Shown: positions 1 through 8,444, counted from the first letter of the stretch. The stretch is 42,609 nt of DNA from JAUICS01 sp964384335 (GCA_964384335.1 CAYLKN010000018.1:1-42609), one strand, 5' to 3'. A program made the numbers and translations. The notes: generated by a model not told the origin, from the sequence alone.

Positions 1-3
1 AAC

Positions 4-40
4 TGTTACCTATGTCTCACTAACAATATGTTACCCATGT
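4..40. repeat. Two near-identical 12-nt direct repeats, possible end of an insertion sequence
   Basis: TGTTACCTATGT at 4-15 and TGTTACCCATGT at 29-40 differ at one base and lie 25 nt apart. Repeated TGTTAC..ATGT words starting with TGT resemble terminal sequences of IS481-type elements, but no transposase reading frame lies inside the window and the contig edge cuts the region. The element, if real, would extend to the left. The IS assignment is a guess from memory of such termini; the direct repeat itself is seen. Confidence 0.35.
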
Positions 41-64
41 GTCCGGGCTGGACCTCGTCAAGGA

Positions 65-140
65 TGGCAGGGGCAGCAGGATTCGAACCCGCGACCTACG
101 GTTTTGGAGACCGTCGCTCTACCAACTGAGCTATACCCCT
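65..140 (-). tRNA. tRNA-Trp (anticodon CCA)
   Basis: Read on the minus strand, this 76-nt stretch folds as a tRNA. The acceptor arm AGGGGTA pairs with TGCCCCT (one G-T pair), followed by discriminator G and an encoded CCA. The D-arm contains AGCTCAGTTGGTAGAGC, the T-arm contains GGTTCGAATCC, and the anticodon stem ACGGT/ACCGT encloses loop CTCCAAA with anticodon CCA, which reads UGG (Trp). The discriminator G fits tRNA-Trp. It lies 63 nt downstream of dapB on the same strand. Confidence 0.95.
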
Positions 141-203
141 TTAATACGTATTATCTATACCCTTTGAAGACACGGTGGCGCAAGCTTTTTAGTAAGTCTG
201 GCT

Positions 204-1016
204 TTATGAGGCGCTCCGCACGTCCTGCATGGTATAAAGACCTGGTGGCTTGCCGTGAAGCCACAACGCCGCCTGGATCGCACCGCGCGCAAAAAGAGTG
301 CGGTCATGCGCACGGTGTGTAAGCTCGATCCGTTCGGACGGTCCGAAAAAGCTCACTGTATGCTCACCCGGCACATCGCCGCAACGCTGGACCGCAAAAC
401 CGATCCGGCCATTCTGACGCTCCGCTGTTTTTCCAATACGGTCAAAGTCGGCGTTATCTTCCAGGTTGATATCACGGCCGGTTGCTGCAGCTTTACCAAG
501 TGCAAGAGCGGTACCCGAAGGCGCATCCTTTTTATAGCGGTGATGCGTTTCGGAAATTTCAATATCCCAGTCCGGCCCGAGTACGGCAGCAGCCTTTTCA
601 ACCAAATTATAAAGAACCGATATGCCCATACTGGTATTTGATGCATAAAGGACGGGGATTTCGAGTGCAGCATTTTCGATCAGCTTAAACTGTGTTTTAT
701 CAAACCCGGTCGTGCCGATAACCATCGGAATTTTTGATTTTAATGCCGCATCAAGATTGTCCGGCAAAGTTTCAGGCACGGTAAAATCAATGACCACATC
801 GGAATGGTTAAAAACAGCCTCAAGCTCCGTATCGGTATTTATCCCGGTCCCGGCCAGTCCCAATATACAGCCTATATCCTTACCCGAGTTTTCATGCCCA
901 GGCCGTATAAAGGCACGTCTTAAAACGCAACCAGAATATTTATTTTTCAGCAACAGTTCGGCGATAAGGCCGCCCATACGTCCGGTTATCCCGGTCAGAC
1001 CAATGCGGATACTCAT
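204..1016 (-). CDS. dapB: 4-hydroxy-tetrahydrodipicolinate reductase
   Basis: This enzyme reduces 4-hydroxy-tetrahydrodipicolinate with NAD(P)H in the diaminopimelate/lysine pathway and acts in the cytoplasm. The 270-residue protein is of normal family length. The N-terminal nucleotide-binding loop GITGRMGG lies at about residues 9-16. The catalytic and substrate-binding motif ETHHRYKKDAPSGTA is at about 156-170, with the His pair, the Lys and the PSGTA loop typical of DapB. An AGGGA ribosome binding site precedes the ATG at 1016. The gene starts 15 nt after the dnaJ stop and so is probably co-transcribed with the chaperone genes, an order also seen in other alphaproteobacteria. Confidence 0.96.
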   Translation of the reverse strand: MSIRIGLTGITGRMGGLIAELLLKNKYSGCVLRRAFIRPGHENSGKDIGCILGLAGTGINTDTELEAVFNHSDVVIDFTVPETLPDNLDAALKSKIPMVIGTTGFDKTQFKLIENAALEIPVLYASNTSMGISVLYNLVEKAAAVLGPDWDIEISETHHRYKKDAPSGTALALGKAAATGRDINLEDNADFDRIGKTAERQNGRIGFAVQRCGDVPGEHTVSFFGPSERIELTHRAHDRTLFARGAIQAALWLHGKPPGLYTMQDVRSAS

Positions 1017-1031
1017 TACAATTCCCTGGCG

Positions 1032-2213
1032 TCATTCCGTAAGATCATCCCAGAAATCCTTGACTTTCTTGAAAAAGCCGGAGGCTTCCGGGCTATATTT
1101 CGCAGAGTCCTTACCGGTTATGGTTTTATCCAGTTCCTGCAGCAATTCCTGTTGCCGTTTGTTCAGATTGACCGGAGTTTCCACAAAAAGCTCCGCGTAT
1201 AAATCACCCCGCGCTTCGGACCGCATGACATTCATGCCTAAATTACGCAATCTGTACCTTTGCCCTGTTTGCGCCCCCGGCTTTATCGAAACTCTGGTTT
1301 TTTTAACCTCTATCGTCGGGACCTCTACACTGCCGCCCAGTGCAGCCGTGGTAACAGATATAGGCACACGGCAATAAAGATCGGCACCGTCACGCCGGAA
1401 AAAACGGTGAGGCCTGATATTCACCAATACGTATAAATCACCGGGCGGTCCGCCTTTTGCACCGGCCTCGCCTTCTCCGGGCAGCCGTATGCGGCGTCCC
1501 GTGTCGATACCGGCCGGGATATTAATTTTGAGAGTCTTGTCTTTCTGGACCCGGCCGGATCCTCTGCATTTTTTACAGGGATCACGTATTATCTGGCCTT
1601 CCCCGCCGCATGTCGGACAGGTGCGTTGTATTGTGAAAAACCCCTGCTGCATACGGACATGGCCAACACCCTGGCACGTTGGACACGTTTCTGTCTTTGT
1701 CCCCGGCTCGGAACCGGACCCTTTGCATTGGTCGCATTCAACGGCGGTGGGAATTTTGACTGTGGCTTCTTTACCCTTATGTGCTTCATCAAGGGTAATT
1801 TCCATTGTGTACTGCATATCCGCGCCGCGCATTGCGCCACTGCGCCCTCCTCGCGCACCGCCCTGGCCGCGCGCCCCCATAAACTCGCCAAACATATCCT
1901 CGAATATATCGGAAAAGGCACCGCCCCCGAATCCACCCATATCCGCGCCTCTGAAACCGCCCGCTCCTCCGCCGAAACCGCTGCTGCCGTCAAAGGCTGC
2001 GGAGCCGAATTGATCATAAGCCGCACGTTTTTCCTTATCCTTCAGAATTTCATAAGCCTCACTTATTTCCTTGAATTTCTTCTCGGCATCAGGATTGTCC
2101 TTGTTCTGATCAGGGTGCCATTTCATGGCCAGCTTGCGGTAGGCCTTCTTGACTTCCTCGTCCGAGGCATTTTTGTCAACGCCCAAAGTCTTATAAAAAT
2201 CTTTCTCTGCCAT
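1032..2213 (-). CDS. dnaJ: Molecular chaperone DnaJ (Hsp40)
   Basis: DnaJ is the co-chaperone that delivers unfolded clients to DnaK and stimulates its ATPase. The 393-residue protein has the full class-I layout. The J domain covers residues 1-70 with HPD at 33-35. A Gly/Phe-rich linker covers about 75-130. The zinc-finger region carries four CxxCxGxG units (CDQCKGSG, CPTCQGVG, CPTCGGEG, CKKCRGSG), and the C-terminal substrate-binding domains follow. It lies between a small J-domain gene and dapB in a minus-strand cluster headed by dnaK. Confidence 0.97.
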   Translation of the reverse strand: MAEKDFYKTLGVDKNASDEEVKKAYRKLAMKWHPDQNKDNPDAEKKFKEISEAYEILKDKEKRAAYDQFGSAAFDGSSGFGGGAGGFRGADMGGFGGGAFSDIFEDMFGEFMGARGQGGARGGRSGAMRGADMQYTMEITLDEAHKGKEATVKIPTAVECDQCKGSGSEPGTKTETCPTCQGVGHVRMQQGFFTIQRTCPTCGGEGQIIRDPCKKCRGSGRVQKDKTLKINIPAGIDTGRRIRLPGEGEAGAKGGPPGDLYVLVNIRPHRFFRRDGADLYCRVPISVTTAALGGSVEVPTIEVKKTRVSIKPGAQTGQRYRLRNLGMNVMRSEARGDLYAELFVETPVNLNKRQQELLQELDKTITGKDSAKYSPEASGFFKKVKDFWDDLTE

Positions 2214-2227
2214 TATCGTCTTCCCGC

Positions 2228-2623
2228 TTACGTATTATGTTTCTTATGCCGGAGCTTAACCGTTCTGCCCTGCGCCCTCAAACCCGCAAAAAAACGATCG
2301 AAATGCGTAAAAAAATTTCTGCCCACATCTTCTGGAAACAGCCACCCTGTCACAGAAATATTCGGGTTGGTATTGGCCGGTTTTTCGGCAACGACAGCTC
2401 CATCTTCCTCACGTTTGATAAAATAGGCATAGGCCTCATTAATCTGTTTAAAACGGTCTTCTGCAAGCTTTCTGTTACGCGGATTGAGGTCGGGATGAAA
2501 TCTGCGCGCCATTGATCGATAGGCTTTTCGCACTTCTTCCGGAGTTGCTCCGGGCGCAATATTTAAAAGCCTTGCATACCGAACACTCTTTACATGCTGT
2601 TGTATATCCCGGTGATTTCTCAT
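2228..2623 (-). CDS. Small J-domain protein between dnaK and dnaJ
   Basis: From the ATG at 2623 this is a 131-residue protein with an N-terminal J domain, including VRKAYRSMARRFHPD with HPD at about 43-45. A short tail (about 80-131) has no Gly/Phe region and no zinc finger, making it a class-III J protein. A longer reading frame opens at 2674, but those extra 17 codons would run through the hairpin at 2642-2676, so I prefer 2623, which has GGA about 8 nt upstream. It sits between dnaK and dnaJ on the same strand and presumably directs DnaK to a specific task or client. J domains without other modules give no clue to the client. Confidence 0.85.
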   Translation of the reverse strand: MRNHRDIQQHVKSVRYARLLNIAPGATPEEVRKAYRSMARRFHPDLNPRNRKLAEDRFKQINEAYAYFIKREEDGAVVAEKPANTNPNISVTGWLFPEDVGRNFFTHFDRFFAGLRAQGRTVKLRHKKHNT

Positions 2624-2641
2624 GATGTTCCGTTTTAAAAC

Positions 2642-2676
2642 AAATGCGCTGTTCCCCTGTGCAGGGAACAGCATTT
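2642..2676 (-). terminator. Hairpin after dnaK, possible attenuator
   Basis: On the minus strand AAATGCTGTTCCC and GGGAACAGCGCATTT pair with a two-base bulge around a 7-nt loop. A weak T-rich stretch (TGTTTTAAAA) follows. It lies 20 nt past the dnaK stop and before the small J gene. It could partially terminate, or protect the 3' end of the dnaK message, which would set dnaK expression above that of the downstream J genes. The hairpin is seen; its effect is inferred. Confidence 0.65.
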
Positions 2677-2696
2677 AAATACCAATCTGACCGGCG

Positions 2697-4655
2697 TCAG
2701 CCTTTGGCGGCTTTCTGCTGGTCATCTTTGCCGTTTTTATCTTCATCCACTTCCGTGAAGTCGGCATCGACAACATCATCTTCCGTCTTGTTTTCAGAGG
2801 CCTCATCAGCAGGAGCCTCGTCTTCCGGACTCTCTGACGCGCCTTCTTCCTGCTGCTTGCGGTACATCATCTCGCCGATTTTCATAGAAGCCTGCGAAAG
2901 AGCTTCGGATGCGGATCTGATCGCATCCACATCTTCGCCTTCGATAGCGGTCCGAAGCTCCTTGACGGCATTTTCGACCTTTTCTTTTTCCTCTGCTGAA
3001 ATCTCGTCGCCAACCTCATTCAGAGAACTTTCAGCAGAATTTATGAGAGATTCAGCGCTGTTTCTCGCCTCTGCAAGCTCACGCTTCTTTTTGTCTTCAT
3101 CGGCATGATCTTCGGCATCTTTAACCATTTTCTCGATCTCATCCTCTGTAAGACCACCTGAAGCCTGTATACGTATCTGCTGCTCCTTGCTTGTGGCTTT
3201 GTCCTTGGCTGAAACATTGACAATACCATTGGCATCAATATCAAAAGTAACCTCGATTTGAGGAACGCCGCGCGGTGCAGGCGGAATACCGACCAGATCA
3301 AACTGACCGAGCAGCTTGTTATCAGCCGCCATTTCACGCTCGCCCTGGAAAACACGGATTGTTACAGCATTCTGACTGTCTTCGGCTGTTGAAAAGGTTT
3401 GGGATTTCCGGGTTGGTATAGTGGTATTCCGGTCGATCAACCGTGTAAACACACCGCCGAGAGTCTCAATCCCGAGGGAAAGAGGCGTAACATCGAGAAG
3501 AAGAACGTCCTTAACATCCCCCTGAAGAACACCGCCCTGAATGGCAGCGCCATCGGCAACAACTTCGTCAGGATTCACACCTTTATGCGGTTCCTTGCCA
3601 AAGTATTCTTTGACGTTTTCTATGATCTTCGGCATGCGGGTCATCCCACCGACAAGAATAACGTCATCTATATCGGATGCTTTAAGGCCTGCATCTTTCA
3701 GTGCGTCTTTTACGGGCTGTATTGTCTGTTTTATCAAATCACTGACAAGGCTTTCAAATTTGGCTCTGGTAACCTTAATGTTGAGGTGTTTCGGCCCTTC
3801 CTGGTCGGCTGTTATAAACGGCAGGTTAACCTCAGTCTGGGTTGAGCTTGAAAGTTCGATCTTTGCTTTTTCCGCAGCCTCCTTGAGACGTTGCAGGGCA
3901 AGCTTGTCATTACGCAGGTCAATACCCTGTTCCTTCTTGAATTCATCGGCGAGGTAGTCAATCAGGCGCCGGTCGAAATCCTCACCACCAAGGTAAGTAT
4001 CCCCGTTTGTGGCTTTAACTTCGAACACGCCATCACCGATTTCAAGAACGGATATATCGAATGTTCCGCCGCCAAGATCGTAAACGGCAATCGTGCCGGT
4101 TGATTTTTTATCAAGACCATATGCAAGTGCCGCGGCAGTCGGCTCGTTAATTATCCGCTCGACTTCAAGACCGGCAATCTTGCCCGCATCTTTTGTCGCC
4201 TGTCTCTGTGCATCGTTGAAGTAGGCAGGAACCGTGATAACAGCCTTATCAACTGTTTCTCCCAGATAGCTTTCTGCCGTTTCCTTCATTTTCTGAAGGA
4301 TCATGGCGGAAATCTGGGACGGCGCGTATTTTTCGCCGTTCGCTTCAATCCACGCATCCCCGTTGTCGCCTTTAAGAATGTTGTAAGAGGTGTTTTTCTT
4401 GAGCTCCTGAATGGCCGGATCATCAAACCGTCTGCCTATAAGACGCTTGACGGCATAGAGAGTGTTTTCCGGGTTTGTAACGGCCTGACGCTTTGCCGGC
4501 TGTCCGACCAGCCGCTCTCCGTCTTTTGTAAACGCAACCATAGACGGCGTCGTCCGCGTACCTTCCGCATTTTCTATCACCCGGGGTTCTTTCCCCTCCA
4601 TGATTGCAACACATGAGTTGGTTGTACCCAGGTCAATACCGATTATCTTACTCAT
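2697..4655 (-). CDS. dnaK: Molecular chaperone DnaK (Hsp70)
   Basis: DnaK is the ATP-dependent chaperone for nascent and stress-unfolded proteins. The 652-residue protein begins with the phosphate-1 loop GIDLGTTNSCVAIMEG, has AVYDLGGGTFDISVLE near residue 190, VILVGGMTRMPKI near 335 and the linker DVLLLDVTPLSLGIETLGG near 385. The substrate-binding domain and an acidic, low-complexity C-terminal lid follow. AAAGGAG sits just upstream of the ATG. It is the first gene of the dnaK-J-protein-dnaJ-dapB block, with a 5' leader of about 130 nt downstream of a candidate promoter. Confidence 0.98.
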   Translation of the reverse strand: MSKIIGIDLGTTNSCVAIMEGKEPRVIENAEGTRTTPSMVAFTKDGERLVGQPAKRQAVTNPENTLYAVKRLIGRRFDDPAIQELKKNTSYNILKGDNGDAWIEANGEKYAPSQISAMILQKMKETAESYLGETVDKAVITVPAYFNDAQRQATKDAGKIAGLEVERIINEPTAAALAYGLDKKSTGTIAVYDLGGGTFDISVLEIGDGVFEVKATNGDTYLGGEDFDRRLIDYLADEFKKEQGIDLRNDKLALQRLKEAAEKAKIELSSSTQTEVNLPFITADQEGPKHLNIKVTRAKFESLVSDLIKQTIQPVKDALKDAGLKASDIDDVILVGGMTRMPKIIENVKEYFGKEPHKGVNPDEVVADGAAIQGGVLQGDVKDVLLLDVTPLSLGIETLGGVFTRLIDRNTTIPTRKSQTFSTAEDSQNAVTIRVFQGEREMAADNKLLGQFDLVGIPPAPRGVPQIEVTFDIDANGIVNVSAKDKATSKEQQIRIQASGGLTEDEIEKMVKDAEDHADEDKKKRELAEARNSAESLINSAESSLNEVGDEISAEEKEKVENAVKELRTAIEGEDVDAIRSASEALSQASMKIGEMMYRKQQEEGASESPEDEAPADEASENKTEDDVVDADFTEVDEDKNGKDDQQKAAKG

Positions 4656-4788
4656 TTTTTTCTCCTTTCGTTGGCGAATCTATACCGGGCCTTACCATTA
4701 AGCACCCGTATACTTCCCTTTTATAAAGTGTATATACTAATCATAATTTATGAATATATAGCATATATATTTTTTAATGCCATATCGG

Positions 4789-4817
4789 CAATATCGATTT
4801 GAATAACGCTTTGTCAA
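4789..4817 (-). promoter_or_regulatory. Candidate sigma-70 promoter of dnaK
   Basis: On the minus strand TTGACA (4812-4817) is separated by exactly 17 nt from ATATTG (4789-4794), about 130 nt before the dnaK ATG. The intervening leader is AT-rich. I did not find a convincing heat-shock sigma-32 pair or a CIRCE palindrome, so regulation by heat cannot be read from the sequence. Confidence 0.45.
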
Positions 4818-4843
4818 GAATTTAAATTATACAAGAAAACAGG

Positions 4844-5359
4844 TTAAACCTGGATATTCATTTTGCGGCACAGGCTTTTTCGAAGAACACTTGCAAATTC
4901 CGCCCTTTCCCATGGGCTTAAAAAATCACCGATACGAACGCCCTGATTTTTTGAAAATATATAAAGCCTGTTTTGATGAAACGGATCGTCTTTTAATTCA
5001 ACACGTGTCCATTCCGGCTGAAAAACCCACTCATGCCCGGCTCTGTCGCCGCGACCGTAATCGCGGATAATGAGCCTGCCGTTTTCAAGAGATACCGTTT
5101 CTCTCAAATCCCGCCGCCTGAAGTGCCGCACCAAAAACCATAATAACAAGGCGTACTCCACACCGAAAAACAAAGCAACCGGCCATGCGCCCTGCGCCCA
5201 GAACCAGAAAGATGCAATCAGGCTGTACACCACAAGAATGGAACCCACCAGAATAAACCCCTTCACAGAAATCGAGCGGTTCGGATAAAGCGTATAAGAA
5301 AAGTTACCCTGAAAGTGTTCCTGGATGCTTGTGTCCTGCCAAGTTTCAGCCATACTCAT
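4844..5359 (-). CDS. DUF2244 family integral membrane protein
   Basis: A 171-residue protein with two closely spaced hydrophobic segments (about residues 33-54 and 58-78) followed by a basic cluster (RHFRRRD) and a soluble C-terminal half containing GDFLSPWERAEFA. This layout and the closing motif match the DUF2244 family, which is common in alphaproteobacteria and often lies next to nth, as here, where nth is divergent with 54 nt between starts. Its biochemical role is unknown. ATG codons at 5359 and 5353 are both possible starts. Confidence 0.85.
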   Translation of the reverse strand: MSMAETWQDTSIQEHFQGNFSYTLYPNRSISVKGFILVGSILVVYSLIASFWFWAQGAWPVALFFGVEYALLLWFLVRHFRRRDLRETVSLENGRLIIRDYGRGDRAGHEWVFQPEWTRVELKDDPFHQNRLYIFSKNQGVRIGDFLSPWERAEFASVLRKSLCRKMNIQV

Positions 5360-5413
5360 AAATACATTATGTTATTCCATAAATAATAATAGATCAGCAT
5401 CCGGGAAAATCAC

Positions 5414-6064
5414 ATGGGCAAACGCACCAAATTGTCGCAGGCAGAAATTACGCAGTTCTTTGAAAGACTTAAAAAGGCCGAACCCAGTCCCCAGGGCGAA
5501 CTTTTATTTACAAACCCCTTTACACTGCTGGTGGCTGTCGTGTTGTCTGCCCAGGCAACCGATGAGGGCGTTAACAAAGCCACCCCTTCTCTGTTCCGGG
5601 CTGCAGACACCCCAGAAAAGATACTTGCGCTGGGTGAGGAAGGCGTCAAAAATCATATCAAAACAATAGGTCTGTTTAATACCAAGGCAAAAAACGTGAT
5701 CGGCCTGTCAAAAATGCTGGTTGAAAAACATGGAGGAGACGTTCCTCAAACCAGGGATGAGCTGATCATGCTTCCCGGCGTGGGGCGCAAAACCGCAAAT
5801 GTTGTTCTTAATATTGCCTTCGGTCAGCCGACGATAGCAGTGGACACGCATGTATTCCGTGTATCCTGCAGAACCGGTCTTGCCCCGGCCAAAACCCCGG
5901 ATAAGGTCGAAGAATTCCTTGAAAAACGCGTACCGGAAAAGTTCAGGCGGCATGCTCATCACTGGCTGATCCTGCACGGCCGTTATATCTGCAAAGCCCG
6001 TAAGCCGCTTTGCCAGACTTGCCCGGTCAACGATATATGCCTTTATGAGGGAAAGGTTTGCTAG
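5414..6064 (+). CDS. nth: Endonuclease III (DNA glycosylase/AP lyase)
   Basis: This base-excision repair enzyme removes oxidised pyrimidines and nicks at abasic sites. The 216-residue protein carries the helix-hairpin-helix LPGVGRKTANVV with catalytic Lys126, the catalytic Asp144 in AVDTHVFRV, and a C-terminal [4Fe-4S] ligand set C193-x6-C200-x2-C203-x5-C209. Length and motif spacing match Nth. It is divergent from the DUF2244 gene, and its stop codon abuts the palindromic element at 6065. Confidence 0.97.
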   Translation: MGKRTKLSQAEITQFFERLKKAEPSPQGELLFTNPFTLLVAVVLSAQATDEGVNKATPSLFRAADTPEKILALGEEGVKNHIKTIGLFNTKAKNVIGLSKMLVEKHGGDVPQTRDELIMLPGVGRKTANVVLNIAFGQPTIAVDTHVFRVSCRTGLAPAKTPDKVEEFLEKRVPEKFRRHAHHWLILHGRYICKARKPLCQTCPVNDICLYEGKVC

Positions 6065-6119
6065 AGCAAATCGCGATCAAAAAGAATCGCTCTGCGATTT
6101 TTGATCGCATGAATTTGCT
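6065..6119. repeat. Palindromic REP-like element directly after the nth stop codon
   Basis: The outer arms AGCAAATCGCGATC and GATCGCATGAATTTGCT pair with a small bulge. Inside them AATCGC-TCT-GCGATT forms an inner hairpin flanked by A and T runs. The 55-nt element starts at the base after the nth TAG. The layered palindrome resembles dispersed intergenic repeats (REP or MITE-like) and could also end nth transcripts. I see no second copy in this window. The remaining gap to 6360 is AT-rich, with only a weak TTGAAA promoter-like word at 6299. Confidence 0.6.
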
Positions 6120-6360
6120 GGTAGATTCAATAAGTTAGGCCAGATCCAAGCTTTTCAGAAATAATCATAGTGACTATATTTGAACACGATCTGCCCTGGT
6201 CATTGCCGAACTCTTTGCATAGGAAAAATTACACTTTTCATTTTGCAGATGATTTGCATGAATCTGCATCTTAAAGTTAAAGTCAGGTACTAAAAAAATT
6301 GAAAAAAGGGTTATTTTTCGTTTTATGGTGTTTAGATTATCAAATTAACAAAGCATAATT

Positions 6361-7701
6361 ATGGCTGAAACGCAGGAAAATTTAACAAAAGGACGGGTGA
6401 TAATACCTTACGGGCGCAGTATTATGGCGCTTGTTGCCGCTCACTCCCTTGGCAAAAAAGGGGCCGAGATTATCGGATGTGACAGTGTGGATTTCACCGT
6501 TTTGTCTTTTTCACGCTACGTCACTGCAAACTTCATTTATACAGATCCCAAAAAAGATGAGGAAAAATTTATTGCGGATATTCTTGAGAAAGTAAAAAAA
6601 TACAAACCTGAAGATAACCGCCCATACGTCCTTATGCCCGTGTTTAATGACACCTTCCTTTTTGCGAAATACAGGGACAGGCTTGAGGAGCATATAAAAA
6701 TTGCCGCACCCGATTACAATGCTCTTTTAAAACTTGGGACAAAAGACAGATTTGCCGAAACGGTAAAGGCATTAGGCGTACCTGTACCCGAAACCCGTCT
6801 TCCCGAAACACGCCAGGAACTTGAAAACATTGCGGATGAGATTAAGTACCCGGTCCTGATAAAGCCTTATAACCAGGTTGGCGGCCGCGGTATTCACAAG
6901 GTGGACAATAGTGAGGAGTTGTTGACGTACTGGGATAAAAATCTTGAAAAATACAGCCAGAAGTCACTTATCCAGGATTTTGCGACAGGAAAAGATTACT
7001 GCCTGACCACGTTATTTGAAAACGGAGAGTTGAAGGCAAGCATGGCCTACCGCAACCTGCACCGTTTCCCTGTTCAATCCGGTGCAGGCGTAATGCGGGA
7101 AACAGTCGATGATGACCGTTTTGTCGATGTTGCCTGCAAACTTATGAAACCTTTAAAATGGAACGGTATCGCCGAATTCGACTTCATCTGGGACGAATGC
7201 GAAGAAAGCACACCTGCACTGATTGAGGTGAATACGCGATTTTGGGGAGGGCTTTTTCAATCTGTTGAATCCGGGATTGATTTTCCCTGGATGCTTTACA
7301 GACTTACTGTGGACGGTCATGTTGAAAAGGCCGGAAAAGCAAGCATCGGAACAAAAACGAAAGTCCCCTATGTCTGGCTGATTTCCGCCATCAAGGATGT
7401 GACGCGGTCCGATGAAAAATTCGAGCAGATCAGGCAAAAAGGCAAGACGGCGGCCGAAAAAATGAAACAGGGCAAATTTCTGGACGGGTTAAAGGATTAC
7501 AGCATTTATCTGACCCAATATGTGACGCAAAGCTTTAATTTTCCCAGGAAAATCAAGCAGTTGCAACAGGCCATAAAAACCGGGAAACAGGCCCGAAATG
7601 AGCTTTTTAACGGCGAGGACCCCTATGCTGCGTTTGGTATTTTGTTTATCATAGGATCTTTGATACGGCACGGTCACTTGCCTGAAGAGTTGAAATTTTA
7701 A
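6361..7701 (+). CDS. ATP-grasp family carboxylate-amine/thiol ligase
   Basis: A 446-residue cytoplasmic enzyme of the carbamoyl-phosphate-synthase-like ATP-grasp group (similar to COG3919 predicted ligases). The N-terminal pre-ATP-grasp domain (about 1-115) opens with IIPYGRSIMALVAAHSLG. The ATP-binding lobe has YPVLIKPYNQVGGRGIHKV near 165-183. The metal-binding end has ALIEVNTRFWGGLFQSVESG near 285-304, supplying the Glu and Asn that hold Mg2+. A C-terminal helical tail follows. Such enzymes activate a carboxylate as acyl-phosphate and join it to an amine or thiol; the substrate is not predictable. It is followed after 35 nt by a peptidase-C26 gene, which suggests an amide-forming and amide-hydrolysing pair. 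Confidence 0.85.
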   Translation: MAETQENLTKGRVIIPYGRSIMALVAAHSLGKKGAEIIGCDSVDFTVLSFSRYVTANFIYTDPKKDEEKFIADILEKVKKYKPEDNRPYVLMPVFNDTFLFAKYRDRLEEHIKIAAPDYNALLKLGTKDRFAETVKALGVPVPETRLPETRQELENIADEIKYPVLIKPYNQVGGRGIHKVDNSEELLTYWDKNLEKYSQKSLIQDFATGKDYCLTTLFENGELKASMAYRNLHRFPVQSGAGVMRETVDDDRFVDVACKLMKPLKWNGIAEFDFIWDECEESTPALIEVNTRFWGGLFQSVESGIDFPWMLYRLTVDGHVEKAGKASIGTKTKVPYVWLISAIKDVTRSDEKFEQIRQKGKTAAEKMKQGKFLDGLKDYSIYLTQYVTQSFNFPRKIKQLQQAIKTGKQARNELFNGEDPYAAFGILFIIGSLIRHGHLPEELKF

Positions 7702-7736
7702 TGGTGTTTCTGACCTGGAACTATACTTAGAAAGCC

Positions 7737-8417
7737 ATGAAACCTGTCATCGGCATAACAACACCCAACCGGCTTTATGATTTTGCGCTTATGTGCATTA
7801 AATCGAGCGTCCGGCTTTGCGGCGGTATTCCAAAAACGCTTCAAAAACTGGAAAGCGTTCAAAAAGAAAACGTGGACGGGCTTGTTCTCGGCGGCGGTAC
7901 GGATGTTTTTCCGCCTTTGTTCCAGGATGTTCCCAAAAAGGATTATCTTTATGACCACAACCGGGATGAGATGGAGATTGCCTGGCTGCGTCGTGCAGAA
8001 CTTGAAAATATCCCTGTATTAGCCATATGCCGCGGCGCACAGATGATGAATATTATGCACAAAGGCACCCTGCACCTGAATACGGAAGACGTATACAAGA
8101 ATTTTCGCAGACCGCGCAGCCTTTTTAAAAAAATATTTACCCGCAAGCGCATTCATATTCAGGAAGGATCGCTGCTGCATAAAATACTGGATCGTAAAAC
8201 GTTAAAGGTGAATTCCATTCATAGCCAGTCCGTAAAAGATCCGGGCGAAGGTATCCGGGTGGTAGCACGGGAAGACAACGAAATCGTCCAGGCCATTGAA
8301 TACCCGGGGCGAAGATTTTATATAGGCGTGCAGTTTCATCCCGAATTTATGATTTACCGCCCCTCAATGCGCGCCCTTTTCAGGGGATTGATAAACGCGG
8401 CTGCAGCGAACAAATAA
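7737..8417 (+). CDS. Peptidase C26 / gamma-glutamyl hydrolase-like amidotransferase-fold protein
   Basis: A 226-residue class-I glutamine-amidotransferase fold. The oxyanion strand GLVLGGGTDVFP lies at about 48-59. The nucleophile elbow AICRGAQMMN has Cys98, and VQFHPE supplies His201 and Glu203, completing the Cys-His-Glu triad. This resembles PuuD-type gamma-glutamyl-GABA hydrolases and other C26 peptidases, which cut gamma-glutamyl amides. The upstream ATP-grasp gene (35-nt gap, same strand) points to a joint role, either hydrolysing that ligase's product or passing ammonia to it. The specific substrate is unknown. Confidence 0.85.
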   Translation: MKPVIGITTPNRLYDFALMCIKSSVRLCGGIPKTLQKLESVQKENVDGLVLGGGTDVFPPLFQDVPKKDYLYDHNRDEMEIAWLRRAELENIPVLAICRGAQMMNIMHKGTLHLNTEDVYKNFRRPRSLFKKIFTRKRIHIQEGSLLHKILDRKTLKVNSIHSQSVKDPGEGIRVVAREDNEIVQAIEYPGRRFYIGVQFHPEFMIYRPSMRALFRGLINAAAANK

Positions 8418-8444
8418 AATTCTTATCTCAATACGGACTTAAAA

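Noticed and set aside
1626..2426. Long plus-strand open frame of 266 codons opposite dnaJ and the small J gene
   Set aside because: It is antisense to clearly conserved J-protein sequence, has no recognisable motif and is explained by codon bias of the real genes.
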